DNA from: Methanolapillus ohkumae
GTDB lineage: Archaea > Halobacteriota > Methanosarcinia > Methanosarcinales > Methanosarcinaceae
Assembly: GCF_032594355.1 (NCBI RefSeq)
Contig: NZ_CP131061.1
Coordinates: 1,116,001 to 1,180,000 of the forward strand
DNA: 64,000 nucleotides
Direction of reading: 5' to 3'
Shown here: positions 9,135-18,346 of the stretch, one piece after another
How positions within the stretch are numbered: the stretch's first letter is position 1
Layout of the letters: the number at the start of each line of letters is the position of its first letter
The notes under the pieces: model-generated
The model's input: only the letters and a program-made list of their open reading frames with translations
Database searches by the model: none
What the model was told of the DNA's origin: nothing
Translations under genes and position numbers: made by a program

Positions 9135-9503
9135 TTTTTAAAAAAACCAATCATCTGAAATGGATAAATCAAATGAATAAATTCATTTAAACTCATTATA
9201 TTCATTAATTAATTTTTTTTATTGCATAACTTGTGGTTTAGTTTTATAGAATTATACTAATGAAATATCATCGGTAGTATATATCTTTTTTTATTCTATC
9301 TAAGTTATTATGCTTGAAATTATTTTTTAAACTTAAAATCAGAGTGAAGAGCTTTAAAATCATATATCGGAAAGAGTCTTATTTGATTATATTTCTTAAA
9401 TATTATTTTTCAAATATAATGAATGAAACAGCATCCTCCGGAATGAAGGAAATCTCTAATCAAAATAAAAAATTAATGAATGAATTCCTCTGTAAAATAA
9501 AGA
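9135..9503. other. AT-rich intergenic stretch, no gene
   Basis: Very AT-rich sequence with several possible TATA-like boxes for the minus-strand surface protein. No ORF with coding character, RNA gene or repeat-A copy was found. Confidence 0.5.
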
Positions 9504-9767
9504 TCAGAAGAATGCCAAAAAGGCAAAAACAACCACGTGAATAATCATGAAAAGCGGAACCATCCAAGTGAATGGTTTCTTTTGAGTTTTGTGCCGGAAC
9601 ACCAACATGCCGGCATAAGCGCCAAACGGCCCAAAGAAAGCCAATGCCAAAAGAGTGGCTTCCGGCGTTCGCCATTTATCCATTTTAGCTTTTTTCTTGT
9701 CGATTCCGTATGCTGCAAATGAAACAACATTTAACAACAAATATATTATCAAAAATACATTCTCCAT
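9504..9767 (-). CDS. DUF1294 family small membrane protein
   Basis: An 87-residue protein with hydrophobic segments at about 3-18 and 68-87. Between them is the hallmark AYGIDKKKAK...RTPE stretch, followed by FFGPFGAYAGMLVFRHKTQKKPF, which defines DUF1294. The family occurs in bacteria and archaea and its function is unknown. The start at 9767 lies about 25 bases from a strong TATA-like box, so the mRNA is probably leaderless. Upstream in-frame residues would overlap that box. The stop is TGA. Confidence 0.85.
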   Translation of the reverse strand: MENVFLIIYLLLNVVSFAAYGIDKKKAKMDKWRTPEATLLALAFFGPFGAYAGMLVFRHKTQKKPFTWMVPLFMIIHVVVFAFLAFF

Positions 9768-9787
9768 GAAGAAAGGATTTGATTCAG

Positions 9788-9798
9788 AATATATATAG
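9788..9798 (-). promoter_or_regulatory. TATA box, DUF1294 gene
   Basis: CTATATATATT on the minus strand, 21-31 bases upstream of the ATG at 9767. This is the spacing expected for a leaderless archaeal transcript. Confidence 0.55.
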
Positions 9799-9829
9799 AT
9801 TTTGATAAATCGCAAACAGAGGACATATT

Positions 9830-10035
9830 TAAATAATAATTATAATATAAAAGAAGAATAATTATAATAAAAAAATAAGAAAATAATTATAATACAAAAA
9901 TGAGAATAATATGAATTAACTTTTTTTAAAAAATATATTTACTTACCCGATAAATTGAAAAATAACGAAAGGCAAAAAAATGGATTTCAATAAATAAAAA
10001 ACAACATAAATAATTAATTATTTCCATCAAGCAAT
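9830..10035. other. AT-rich intergenic stretch, no gene
   Basis: ATAATTATAATA-type reiterations (about 9830-9910) and A-rich sequence. Nothing else is recognisable before repeat A copy 3. Confidence 0.4.
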
Positions 10036-10085
10036 CCCTTTTCCAAAAATTAGAATCGAGCCATAACGCACACACATGCGCCCAA
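10036..10085 (-). repeat. Repeat A copy 3, downstream of DsrE-like gene
   Basis: On the minus strand it reads GCATGTGTGTGCGTTATGGC. It lies about 70 bases after the DsrE-like gene's stop, in that gene's direction. Confidence 0.6.
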
Positions 10086-10153
10086 AAAATGAAAAAAAGA
10101 TTTGAAAAAAAGAATTGTTGAAAAAAAGGAGGTTTTTTTATCTTTCTTTTAGA

Positions 10154-10516
10154 TTACAAGTACATAATCAATTGACCTTCTTCCGTGTATTGCAAAAGCA
10201 TATCGGTCAACTCTTTTGTGGTAATCATTTCGGTTCCGGGAATCATTTCATCTGGCGTCATTCCGATAATAGAGGCCGCAAGTTCGCAGCACTTGATTTT
10301 AACGCCCAAATCCAAACATTCCTGAACTTTCGCGTCATAATTTTGAGTTCCGGTTTTATTTTTCTTCATCAAAACCGCGCCCATCGGACCCCATGACAAA
10401 ATTGTGGCTTCAAGGCCGCGTTTTCTGTAGCAACGCGCAAACCGAAGCGCATGCAACGGCGCCGTACTCTCATAAACCATGTCATTGAGCAACAACAACA
10501 CCTTTGTTACTTTCAA
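10154..10516 (-). CDS. DsrE family protein
   Basis: A 120-residue cytosolic protein of the DsrE/F-like fold. It starts with KVLLLLNDMVYES and has a small-molecule-pocket helix, and the Cys pair at residues 76-77 (VKIKCCELAA) sits where DsrE proteins carry the sulfur-relay cysteine. It continues with an acidic helix and ends IMYL. Relatives take part in sulfur transfer, but the partner is unknown and no sulfur-relay genes lie next to it. It stands alone between two repeat-rich gaps. The stop is TAA. Confidence 0.8.
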   Translation of the reverse strand: MKVTKVLLLLNDMVYESTAPLHALRFARCYRKRGLEATILSWGPMGAVLMKKNKTGTQNYDAKVQECLDLGVKIKCCELAASIIGMTPDEMIPGTEMITTKELTDMLLQYTEEGQLIMYL

Positions 10517-10759
10517 ATTTAAAACCTCGACATTTTTCCGCTTAATGATTATTCATTGAGAAATGAATGCAAGTTTACGTATGTATATTTAAAATTATCC
10601 CTTTTATGAAAAAGAATTATGATAAATATTTCATAAAAAATAAAGAAAATGAGGATAAAAATAAACATTTCAAACAAAAACAAATAAAAACAAATAAAAA
10701 CCAAATAAAGATCAATGATTTTTAATATTTCTGCAAAAACCATCCCATCGATATTGAAA

Positions 10760-10798
10760 AATTAAAAATTGGACATTGTAACGCATGCGGCAGAATAT
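10760..10798 (-). repeat. Repeat A copy 4, downstream of valS
   Basis: On the minus strand it reads GCCGCATGCGTTACAATG. It lies about 35 bases after the valS stop, in the direction of valS transcription. Confidence 0.65.
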
Positions 10799-10822
10799 CC
10801 CAAAAAATTATGAGTAAAATTC

Positions 10823-10848
10823 GGTTGTGATTATTTTATAATCACAAC
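10823..10848 (-). terminator. Hairpin overlapping the valS stop codon
   Basis: An 11-bp inverted repeat (GTTGTGATTAT with ATAATCACAAC) around TTT overlaps the last codons and stop of valS. It could be a terminator or a 3'-end stabiliser. The T-tract is poor. Confidence 0.4.
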
Positions 10849-13455
10849 AACCGCATCACCGACATGAAGAATATCCACTTCACGTCCACCCGAAACCATT
10901 TCTTTTTTAATTTCAACGGCATTTTCGGGAAGTTCCAGCGTTTCACCGCCCACGTTCACAACGATTTTTCCGGACTGCTTCATTTGATCCGCCTCTTTGG
11001 GAGACAAAGCTTTAATCGCCGCGGAAACAGCACCGGCTTTTTCCCGGTAGGTCGGACCGATAAATCCTTGGTTCGGCTTGACTTCCACCGGAATCATGTC
11101 ACATGAAAGTTCGCCCGTCATCAATTCCACCGGGGATGTGACGGCGCCGGAAATATCGGCCGTGTCGATTTGAACGTTGTAAATTTCAATCTTTTTGAGG
11201 GGGGCGTTAAGCGCCATTTTTCGGTCAGATTTGTAACTGCGAATCTCACCGGTTATGTTTTTGGGAATGTCTCCGGCTTTTTCCGCTTCTTCCGACAAGA
11301 ACCGATTGTCGGCAACCGGCCAGCTCTGCTCATGAACACTTCCCATTCCGATTCTGGAATACATCTCTTCCGCCAAAAACGGTGTAAAGGGCGCGAGAAG
11401 CTTGGAAATTGTCAGAATGGCGGAATAAAGCGTGTACCGGGCAGCATTTTTGCCGTCAGCGTCGCTGCCGTAAAGGCGGCCTTTGACGAGTTCTAAATAA
11501 TTATCGGCAAGGATTTCCCAGGCAAAAACACGAATGCTCTTAAAGGCTTCGTCAAACCGCGCATTTTCCATCATGTCTGTCGCATCCGCAATGAGCCGGT
11601 TGAGTTTGGACAGCAGCCATAAATCAATCAAACGAAGCTTTTTTGTATCATACGCTTTTTGATCAACTTCGGAGAAGGTATCCAAATTCATGAGGGAGAA
11701 GCGGTAAATGTTCCAAATCTTTTGAATCAAACGGGAAGCGGAAACCACATCTTTCCAGCGGAACATCACATCGGAGCCCACGCTGCCACCCAACGCCGCC
11801 CACTGCCTAAAAGCATCCGCGCTGTGTTCGACAAGCACATCTTCCGGAGAAATGACGTTGCCCAAAGATTTGCTCATTTTATGACCATCGGGTCCAAGAA
11901 CCATGCCGTTAATCATGATCGATTCCCATGGAATTTTTTCTTCAAGCGCTATGGACCGCAGAATCGTGTAAAACGCCCAAGTCCGGATAATATCGTGTCC
12001 TTGCGGGCGGATTTGAGTCGGCAGGCGCAATTTTTTATCGCTGTCCCAACCACTGACGTGAAGCGCGGTGAGTGAGGAGTCCATCCAGGTGTCTAAGACA
12101 TCGGTCTCCCCGAAAAACTCTTCCGAGCCGCAAGAACAAGCTTTTTGCGGCGGTTTTTGAGTCGGATCGATGGGAAGCCAGGATTCTTCCGCAATCATGA
12201 TTTTTCCGCACTTTTGGCAGTACCAAACCGGAATCGGTGTCGCAAAAATACGCTGGCGGGAAATGCACCAATCCCATTCCATCGTACCGGTCCAGTTTTC
12301 CAAACGCACTTTCATATATTCCGGAATCCAATCGATTTTATCGGCGGCGGATAGGATTTCCTGCGGTTTTACTTGGACGAACCATTGCGGTTCGGACAAA
12401 ATTTCAATCGGTGTTTTGCAGCGCCAGCACAGGCCGACGTTTTGGTCCAATTCTTTTTGGTCGTACAGGTAATTTTCGGATTTGAGGTCCTCGATGATTT
12501 TCTTTTTGCAGTCAAGAATCGTCATTCCGGCATACCGCCCGGCGGCGTCCGTCATTTTGCCATTCCTGTCGATTGCTTTTGTAATTTTCAGGTTATGAAC
12601 TTTTGTCCAGCGGATATCTTGTTTGTCTCCAAACGTACAAATCATGACAACACCGGTTCCGAATTCCGCTTCAACCGCGCTGTCCGCGATAATCGGAACC
12701 AGCTGCCCGAATATCGGGACAATCAGATGCTTGCCGATGTATTTTTGGTAGCGTTCGTCTGCGGGACTCACGGCGACGGCGGCACACGCACACAAAAGTT
12801 CAGGGCGGGTGGTGGCAATGCTGAGCCGGACATTTTTGTCTTCCGCAAGTGAAAAGTGTAAGAAATTTAATTTCGTTTGGTTGAATTCGTATTCCACTTC
12901 CGCAAGCGCAATAGCGGTTTCGCAGCGGGGACACCAGTTGACGGGATGCTCTTCATGGTAAACATAATTCTTTTGGTGCATTTTCAGGAACGATTTCTGT
13001 GTTTTGACAAAGTAGGAAGGTTCCATCGTGATGAATTCGTTGCTCCAGTCGTTGGAAAATCCAAGGCGAAGCATTGTGTTTCTCATTTTCACGATGTTTC
13101 CACGGGTGTAATCTTCGCACATTTGGCGGAATTGTGTACGTGGAACTTGATTTTTCGTGATGTGATTCATTTCTTCGACTTTGACTTCGGTCGGAAGGCC
13201 GTGGCAGTCCCAGCCTTGCGGGAACATGACATTGTAGCCACACATGCGTTTGTAGCGGGCGACGAAGTCGATGTAACACCAGTTTAAGGCATTTCCGATG
13301 TGAAAATTTCCGGTCGGGTAGGGCGGCGGTGTGTCAATAATGTATTGCGGGCGCACGTGATCCGCCCAATCAAAATGATACATGGATAAATCCCATGTGT
13401 TCATCCATTTCGTTTCAATGTCATTTGCGATGTAATCTTTCGGAATTTCAGACAT
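10831..13455 (-). CDS. valS: Valyl-tRNA synthetase
   Basis: Charges tRNA-Val with valine in the cytosol. It is an 874-residue class I synthetase of normal archaeal length. PPYPTGNFHIGNALNW (HIGH-type) is at residues 44-59 and HKMSKSLGNV is near residue 523. The motif WCISRQR lies in the catalytic domain. Cys pairs CPRC, CWRC, CQKC and CSCG suggest zinc knuckles, and the editing insertion lies between about 190 and 340. GGGG lies a few bases upstream of the ATG at 13455. The stop is TAA, within a hairpin. Confidence 0.97.
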   Translation of the reverse strand: MSEIPKDYIANDIETKWMNTWDLSMYHFDWADHVRPQYIIDTPPPYPTGNFHIGNALNWCYIDFVARYKRMCGYNVMFPQGWDCHGLPTEVKVEEMNHITKNQVPRTQFRQMCEDYTRGNIVKMRNTMLRLGFSNDWSNEFITMEPSYFVKTQKSFLKMHQKNYVYHEEHPVNWCPRCETAIALAEVEYEFNQTKLNFLHFSLAEDKNVRLSIATTRPELLCACAAVAVSPADERYQKYIGKHLIVPIFGQLVPIIADSAVEAEFGTGVVMICTFGDKQDIRWTKVHNLKITKAIDRNGKMTDAAGRYAGMTILDCKKKIIEDLKSENYLYDQKELDQNVGLCWRCKTPIEILSEPQWFVQVKPQEILSAADKIDWIPEYMKVRLENWTGTMEWDWCISRQRIFATPIPVWYCQKCGKIMIAEESWLPIDPTQKPPQKACSCGSEEFFGETDVLDTWMDSSLTALHVSGWDSDKKLRLPTQIRPQGHDIIRTWAFYTILRSIALEEKIPWESIMINGMVLGPDGHKMSKSLGNVISPEDVLVEHSADAFRQWAALGGSVGSDVMFRWKDVVSASRLIQKIWNIYRFSLMNLDTFSEVDQKAYDTKKLRLIDLWLLSKLNRLIADATDMMENARFDEAFKSIRVFAWEILADNYLELVKGRLYGSDADGKNAARYTLYSAILTISKLLAPFTPFLAEEMYSRIGMGSVHEQSWPVADNRFLSEEAEKAGDIPKNITGEIRSYKSDRKMALNAPLKKIEIYNVQIDTADISGAVTSPVELMTGELSCDMIPVEVKPNQGFIGPTYREKAGAVSAAIKALSPKEADQMKQSGKIVVNVGGETLELPENAVEIKKEMVSGGREVDILHVGDAVVVIIK

Positions 13456-13489
13456 AATAACCCCAATTAAAAAGTTGAATCAGTAAATT

Positions 13490-13530
13490 TTAAATTCAGT
13501 AAATTTTAAATTCAGTAAATTTAAATGCGT
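13490..13530. repeat. AATTTTAAATTCAGT repeats between divergent genes
   Basis: The word 'cagtaaattttaaatt' occurs almost three times in the divergent gap between valS and the next gene. It may overlap their promoters. Confidence 0.4.
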
Positions 13531-13617
13531 TGGATTTTATGTAAAACATCAATTTGTTATAAAAATGTTTTACCACCGAAAAATACATCCGAAATAAAGT
13601 CGGGACAAACGAATACC

Positions 13618-13932
13618 ATGAATTCCAAAATAGATGAGGAAGTGACCGCTGAAATCAGCCGGCGGGTCCGGGAACTCAAAGCCATCCGTGACGAAAAAGA
13701 GGAGCTAGAGGAACTTGAAGAAATTCAAAAAGGGGAACTGATTGAGCTTTTTAAGATTCACGGCTTGAATTCATATGAAGGCGCCGGCATTCAAGTGAAT
13801 TTGGTGGAAACAAAACTCGTCAACCGGCTGGATACGAAAAAATTAAAAGAAAATGCGCCCGATTTGTACCAACGCTATTTGATATCAAGTGAACAGCGGG
13901 AACACTTAAGATTTAAAAAAATCGGAGAATAA
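13618..13932 (+). CDS. Small acidic coiled-coil protein, unknown
   Basis: A 104-residue protein that I cannot assign. Residues about 5-45 form a charged heptad-like helix (EISRRVRELKAIRDEKEELEEL is part of it). A compact domain follows with HGLNSYEGAGIQVN and DTKKLKENAPDLY. This layout resembles small phage-type proteins of the Gp157 kind, but that is only a resemblance. The start at 13618 is preferred because the upstream in-frame extension to 13525 is Cys/Lys-rich and unlike the rest. The stop is TAA. It stands alone, divergent from valS. Confidence 0.7.
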   Translation: MNSKIDEEVTAEISRRVRELKAIRDEKEELEELEEIQKGELIELFKIHGLNSYEGAGIQVNLVETKLVNRLDTKKLKENAPDLYQRYLISSEQREHLRFKKIGE

Positions 13933-14010
13933 AGTTTTAAATTCAACGAATAGGAATTTTTTCTTTCTTTTTTACTTTTTTAAAATATTTATGATTATTT
14001 TTAATTTTGT

Positions 14011-14105
14011 GATGCCGGCACGTCGTGAGAGCGGCACATTTTTGAAAAATTATTCAAAACCGGATGGAGTTTTCCAAAAATGTGTTGCCCTACGCACACC
14101 TGCTC
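14011..14105. repeat. Repeat A inverted pair (copies 5 and 6)
   Basis: Two arms face each other between convergent genes. The left arm has GCGGCACATTTTTGAAAAAT. The right arm, read on the minus strand, has GTGCGTAGGGCAACACATTT followed by TTGGAAAA. This reproduces the arrangement at 651-828. Confidence 0.65.
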
Positions 14106-14123
14106 CTTTTGCGCAAAAACCCC

Positions 14124-16073
14124 TCACAAAGCCGCTGCCGCGAATTTTTGTTCCACTTCCACAAACGTCTCATCCAAATTCGTATCAGTAAACTGGCTGT
14201 TGTACAACTCGTAATAAAAGCCCTTCTCCTCCATCAATTCCCGGTGGGTGCCCTTTTCGATAATCTTTCCTTTGTTGATCACCAAAATCAAATCCGCATT
14301 TTTAATCGTGGAAAGACGGTGCGCAATTACAAAACTGGTCCGGCCGCTCATGAGTGTCGTCATCGCTTCCCGGATTAAACTTTCCGTTCGCGTATCTACA
14401 TTGCTGGTCGCCTCATCCAAAAGCAAAATCTCCGGGTCGGACAAAAAGGCACGCGCAATCGTCAAAAGCTGTTTTTGTCCTTCGGAAATGTTAGACGCTT
14501 CCTCATTAATGACCGTATCATACCCCTCCGGCAATGTCTGAATAAAACTATCCGCATGCGCCATTTCAGCCGCTTTTAGGATTTCCTCATCGGTTGCACT
14601 ACTTCGACCATATGCGATATTGTCTCGAATCGTCCCGTTAAAGAGCCAGGCCGACTGAAGCACCATCCCAAAAAAATTTCTCAAATCCCCGCGGCGCATC
14701 GTCGAAATGTCAACACCGTCCACATAAATATGACCGCCGCCCACATCATAAAACCGCATGAGAAGATTCAAAATTGTTGTTTTACCGGCCCCTGTCGGAC
14801 CAACAATCGCAATCATGTCCCCGCTGTTCGCACGCAGCGACAAATCTAAAATCACCGGAACCTTGGAATCATACCCAAACTCCACGTTCTCAAAAGAAAC
14901 ATTTCCTTCCGGTGCCGAAATTGTCTTAAAGTCAGCCGGGTCTGGCGTTTCCTCGTCCTCGTCCAAAAGCCGGAAAATGTGCTCTGCCGCCGCAATCGTT
15001 GCCTGAATGCTGTTGAGCACAGATGACAATTGAATAATCGGCTGGGTAAACTGTTTGGAATAAATAATGAACGACTGAATATTTCCAATCGACATGGTTC
15101 CTTCCAAGACAAAAATACAGCCCACAATACAAATGATCACATATCCGATATTTTGAACAAAATAAAGAACAGGCATGACAATTCCGGAAATGAATTGAGA
15201 TTTTTGGCTGACCTGCGCCAAATCCGCATTCATTTTATCAAATGTGTCAATCGACGATTTTTCCTGTCCAAACGCCTTGATAATTTTGTGCCCCGTATAC
15301 ATTTCTTCCACGTGGCCGTTCATCCTTGCCGTATACTCTTGCTGTTTTTTGAAATATTTCTGAGACTTTGACGCGATGCCTTTGGTCAAAAGTGCGGAAA
15401 GCGGAATCGTAATCAAACACACCAGCGTCAAAATCGGATTGATGTACAACATTATGACTAGAATTCCGACCAATGTCACAACCGATGTAATCAATTGCGT
15501 CAGGCTTTGTTGAAGCGTATTGCTAATGGTGTCCACATCATTGATGATGCGGCTCATGGTTTCTCCGTGCGGGTGGGAATCGTAATATCTCAGCGGCAAA
15601 CGGGATAATTTTCGGCCGACATCATTTCTCAAATCAAAAACGGTTTTTTGAGAAATTACCACCATCAGATATTGTTGAATATAACTAAAAAGACTGGACG
15701 CCAAATAAATAACCAGCATCAATCCCAATATCTGAAGTAACGCGCCAAAATCAATCGAACCGGTACCGTCATAAGCCGCCATTGCCCCATCATACAAAAC
15801 GTTGACGGCGTCTCCGATAAAAAGAGGCGCCAAAACCGTAAAGATCGTACTTAAAACGGTTGCCAAAATGACAAAAATCAACTTGAACCGGTAAGGTTTC
15901 AAATATTTTAAAAGCCGGCGGAATGATTTTTTGAAATTTTTCGGTTTTTCATGAGGGATCCTCGCCCCCGGACCGCCTTTGTAAAACCCCTGCCGGTTGC
16001 GTCCCTCTTTGGTTTCTTGAACGGCTTTGTCCGATTTGCTCATGCTGCCACTACTCATACCATTTTCGCTCAT
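14124..16073 (-). CDS. ABC exporter subunit with consensus catalytic site
   Basis: A 649-residue half-transporter in the cell membrane. Six membrane helices lie at about 60-340, preceded by a basic N-terminal region. The nucleotide-binding domain has Walker A GPTGAGKTT near residue 430, signature NISEGQKQ, Walker B ILLLDEATSNVD with the catalytic Glu, and the switch His in VIAHRLS. The signature is the ISEGQ variant found in one half of heterodimeric exporters of the TM287/288 or LmrCD type. Its partner is the overlapping upstream gene. The substrate is unknown; drug or lipid export is usual for this class. GGAGGGA precedes the ATG. The stop is TGA. Confidence 0.9.
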   Translation of the reverse strand: MSENGMSSGSMSKSDKAVQETKEGRNRQGFYKGGPGARIPHEKPKNFKKSFRRLLKYLKPYRFKLIFVILATVLSTIFTVLAPLFIGDAVNVLYDGAMAAYDGTGSIDFGALLQILGLMLVIYLASSLFSYIQQYLMVVISQKTVFDLRNDVGRKLSRLPLRYYDSHPHGETMSRIINDVDTISNTLQQSLTQLITSVVTLVGILVIMLYINPILTLVCLITIPLSALLTKGIASKSQKYFKKQQEYTARMNGHVEEMYTGHKIIKAFGQEKSSIDTFDKMNADLAQVSQKSQFISGIVMPVLYFVQNIGYVIICIVGCIFVLEGTMSIGNIQSFIIYSKQFTQPIIQLSSVLNSIQATIAAAEHIFRLLDEDEETPDPADFKTISAPEGNVSFENVEFGYDSKVPVILDLSLRANSGDMIAIVGPTGAGKTTILNLLMRFYDVGGGHIYVDGVDISTMRRGDLRNFFGMVLQSAWLFNGTIRDNIAYGRSSATDEEILKAAEMAHADSFIQTLPEGYDTVINEEASNISEGQKQLLTIARAFLSDPEILLLDEATSNVDTRTESLIREAMTTLMSGRTSFVIAHRLSTIKNADLILVINKGKIIEKGTHRELMEEKGFYYELYNSQFTDTNLDETFVEVEQKFAAAAL

Positions 16074-17911
16074 GCCGTTCCCTCCTCAAGTTGTTGTGAA
16101 GCAACGATTTCTTGGTAGACGGTGCAGTTTTTCATCAATTCGGCATCCGGCCCGATTCCGGCAATTTTTCCATTATCCAAAACAATGATTTTGTCGGCAT
16201 CTTTAATCGTGCTGACCCGCTGGGCAACAATTAAAATCGCCGCGGATCGGATCTCTTTTTTCAGCGCCCGCCGTAAATCGGCATCCGTTTTGTAGTCCAG
16301 CGCCGAAAAATTATCATCAAAAATATAAATTTCCGGATGCCGCACCACCGCCCGTGCAATCGTCAGCCGTTGTTTTTGGCCGCCCGATATGTTTGTCCCG
16401 CCTTGGGAAATGTAAGAATCCAGCCCATCATTCATTTTTTTGACAAACTCATCCGCTTGGGCGATTCTGAGCGCCTCCCAAATTTCATCCACAGTCGCTT
16501 CTTTTTTGCCGTACCGGATATTATCGGCCACCGTTCCGGAAAACAAAACCGCTGTTTGCGACACATATCCGATTTTTTGGCGCAAATCCGCTTGCGTCAC
16601 ATCCCGAACATCCCGTCCATTCACCAAAACCGTTCCCTCATTGACATCATAAAAACGCGGAACCAAATGAATTAAAGCGGTTTTTCCGGAGCCGGTTCCG
16701 CCGATGACGGCAACGGTTTCTCCCGGATTGACGGTAAATGAAATATTTTCCAAGATATTTTTGCCGGATTTTTCAAACCGGAAAGAAACCTCCTTAAATT
16801 CAATCGGAGGATACGACTTTTCAGAAACGGTCACTGGTAATTTTTCTGTTTTTTCTGTTTTTTCTGTTTTTTCTATTTTTTCTGTTTTTTCTGTTTTCCC
16901 CGCTTTTTTCGCCCATTCCGCATTATTTTCCATTTTTTGTTCGGCCGCCGGAATCGGGTCTTTAATTTTCGGGTCAACCCCCAAGACTTCGGTGATTCTT
17001 TCCGCCGATACTTTTGCGCGCGGCAGGAAGATAAAAATCATCGCCATCATCGCCAGTGAAAATAAGATCAATGTCACATACTGGATAAAAGCCATAATGT
17101 CGCCGACACTCAAATCCCCGCTTTGTATGCGGTATCCGCCAAACCATAAAACACCGATGATCGTAAGATCCATAATCAGCATCATTCCCGGCATGATGTA
17201 GGCCAGAATTTTGTTGACTTTTAAAGAAATGTCGGTTAAGTCCGCATTGGCGTCCAAATACGTTTGATTCGCCGCATCTTCTTTGTTAAAGGCCCGGATG
17301 ACACGAACACCGGTCAGCCGTTCCCGAAGAGTCAAACTCAAATGGTCCAATTTGGTTTGGGTTTTCTGAAACAACGGCATGCTTTTTTTCATAATCCCGT
17401 AAATCAAAAGTCCCAAGAGTGGAATGGCGGCCAGAATAATGAGCGACAGAATCGGGTCTTTGGAAACCGTCATGATCACGCCACCTAAAAACATCAGCGG
17501 AGAAATGACAAAAATCCGAAGCATCATAATCAAAATGTTTTGGATTTGATTGACATCGTTTGTCGTCCGGGTGACCAAGGTAGATGTTTCAAAATTTTCG
17601 AATTCTTCCATGGACAGGTTTTCCACTTTGGTAAAAACATCCTGCCGCAGATTTTTGGAAAATCCGGCGGATGCTTTGGACGCGTAGTAGCCGGATGCGA
17701 TCGAGCTGACCATGCTGACGGCCGATAAAATCATCATCAGAATACCTGTCCGGATGATAAAATCCATGTCTTTTCCGACAATTCCGACATCGACCATATC
17801 TCCCATCAACGTCGGCAAATAGAGCTGGGTCAAACACTGGACAAATGTCAAAAGAATCGAAACCGCAACAATGACGCGAAATGGTTTTAAGTATCGGCTG
17901 AGTTCTATCAT
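16070..17911 (-). CDS. ABC exporter subunit with degenerate catalytic site
   Basis: A 613-residue partner half-transporter. Six membrane helices lie at about 15-300. The NBD has Walker A GGTGSGKT, signature NISGGQKQ and Walker B IYIFDDNFSALD, where Asp replaces the catalytic Glu. The switch residue is Gln (VAQRVS) instead of His. These are the marks of the non-hydrolysing site of a heterodimeric exporter. The linker before the NBD carries a TEK/IEK tripeptide run (six or so units), an in-frame minisatellite. The start at 17911 has GGGAGAG at good spacing; an upstream in-frame start at 17947 lacks this. It overlaps the second subunit by 4 bases (ATGA). Confidence 0.9.
   Translation of the reverse strand: MIELSRYLKPFRVIVAVSILLTFVQCLTQLYLPTLMGDMVDVGIVGKDMDFIIRTGILMMILSAVSMVSSIASGYYASKASAGFSKNLRQDVFTKVENLSMEEFENFETSTLVTRTTNDVNQIQNILIMMLRIFVISPLMFLGGVIMTVSKDPILSLIILAAIPLLGLLIYGIMKKSMPLFQKTQTKLDHLSLTLRERLTGVRVIRAFNKEDAANQTYLDANADLTDISLKVNKILAYIMPGMMLIMDLTIIGVLWFGGYRIQSGDLSVGDIMAFIQYVTLILFSLAMMAMIFIFLPRAKVSAERITEVLGVDPKIKDPIPAAEQKMENNAEWAKKAGKTEKTEKIEKTEKTEKTEKLPVTVSEKSYPPIEFKEVSFRFEKSGKNILENISFTVNPGETVAVIGGTGSGKTALIHLVPRFYDVNEGTVLVNGRDVRDVTQADLRQKIGYVSQTAVLFSGTVADNIRYGKKEATVDEIWEALRIAQADEFVKKMNDGLDSYISQGGTNISGGQKQRLTIARAVVRHPEIYIFDDNFSALDYKTDADLRRALKKEIRSAAILIVAQRVSTIKDADKIIVLDNGKIAGIGPDAELMKNCTVYQEIVASQQLEEGTA
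16841..16898 (-). repeat. 9-bp in-frame coding repeat (TEK units)
   Basis: Reiterated 9-bp units (TTTTCTGTT on the plus strand) encode Thr-Glu-Lys runs in the linker between the membrane and nucleotide-binding domains of the ABC subunit. The insertion sits at a position likely to tolerate length change. Confidence 0.75.
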
Positions 17912-18130
17912 TTCATCTCTCCCGGAAAAAAAGGCGGCTGCGCCCATTTTATGGGTATATTTTGAATAACGGACATATTTAGATTAATTTTGGAATTTGG
18001 ACAAATTTGAGGTCGTATAATTTTTACATTTATTCGGAAAAAATGCCCATGTAAATATTTAAGTGATATCAAGTCATTTGATTTTTCCGTTATTTGAAAT
18101 TAAATGAGCTATATAATGCTGTTGTTACTG

Positions 18131-18187
18131 CCTTGGTGACACATTTTTTATTTTGGCCGGCATTTTTTTTTTCAACCCATGCGGCAA
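18131..18187. repeat. Partial repeat A copy 7 in a divergent gap
   Basis: Contains GGTGACACATTTTTTATTTT and, 25 bases on, CCATGCGGCA. The parts are recognisable but rearranged. This copy lies between divergent genes and so breaks the usual 3'-end placement. Confidence 0.35.
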
Positions 18188-18261
18188 ATATATGAACCGA
18201 AAAATCATAAACCGGCAAATCATAACATATCTCAACAAATCAACTCAATTGATAATCAATT

Positions 18262-18326
18262 AATCAACCAATTTCCAACCAACCAATTAATCAACCAATT
18301 TCCAACCAACCAATTAATCAACGAAT
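18262..18326. repeat. 27-bp tandem repeat upstream of mptE
   Basis: A unit built on AATTAATCAACCAATTTCCA plus ACCAACC repeats about 2.5 times, just upstream of the mptE start. It may overlap the promoter or leader. Confidence 0.65.
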
Positions 18327-18346
18327 TAAAGTGACCGGGACCGGAT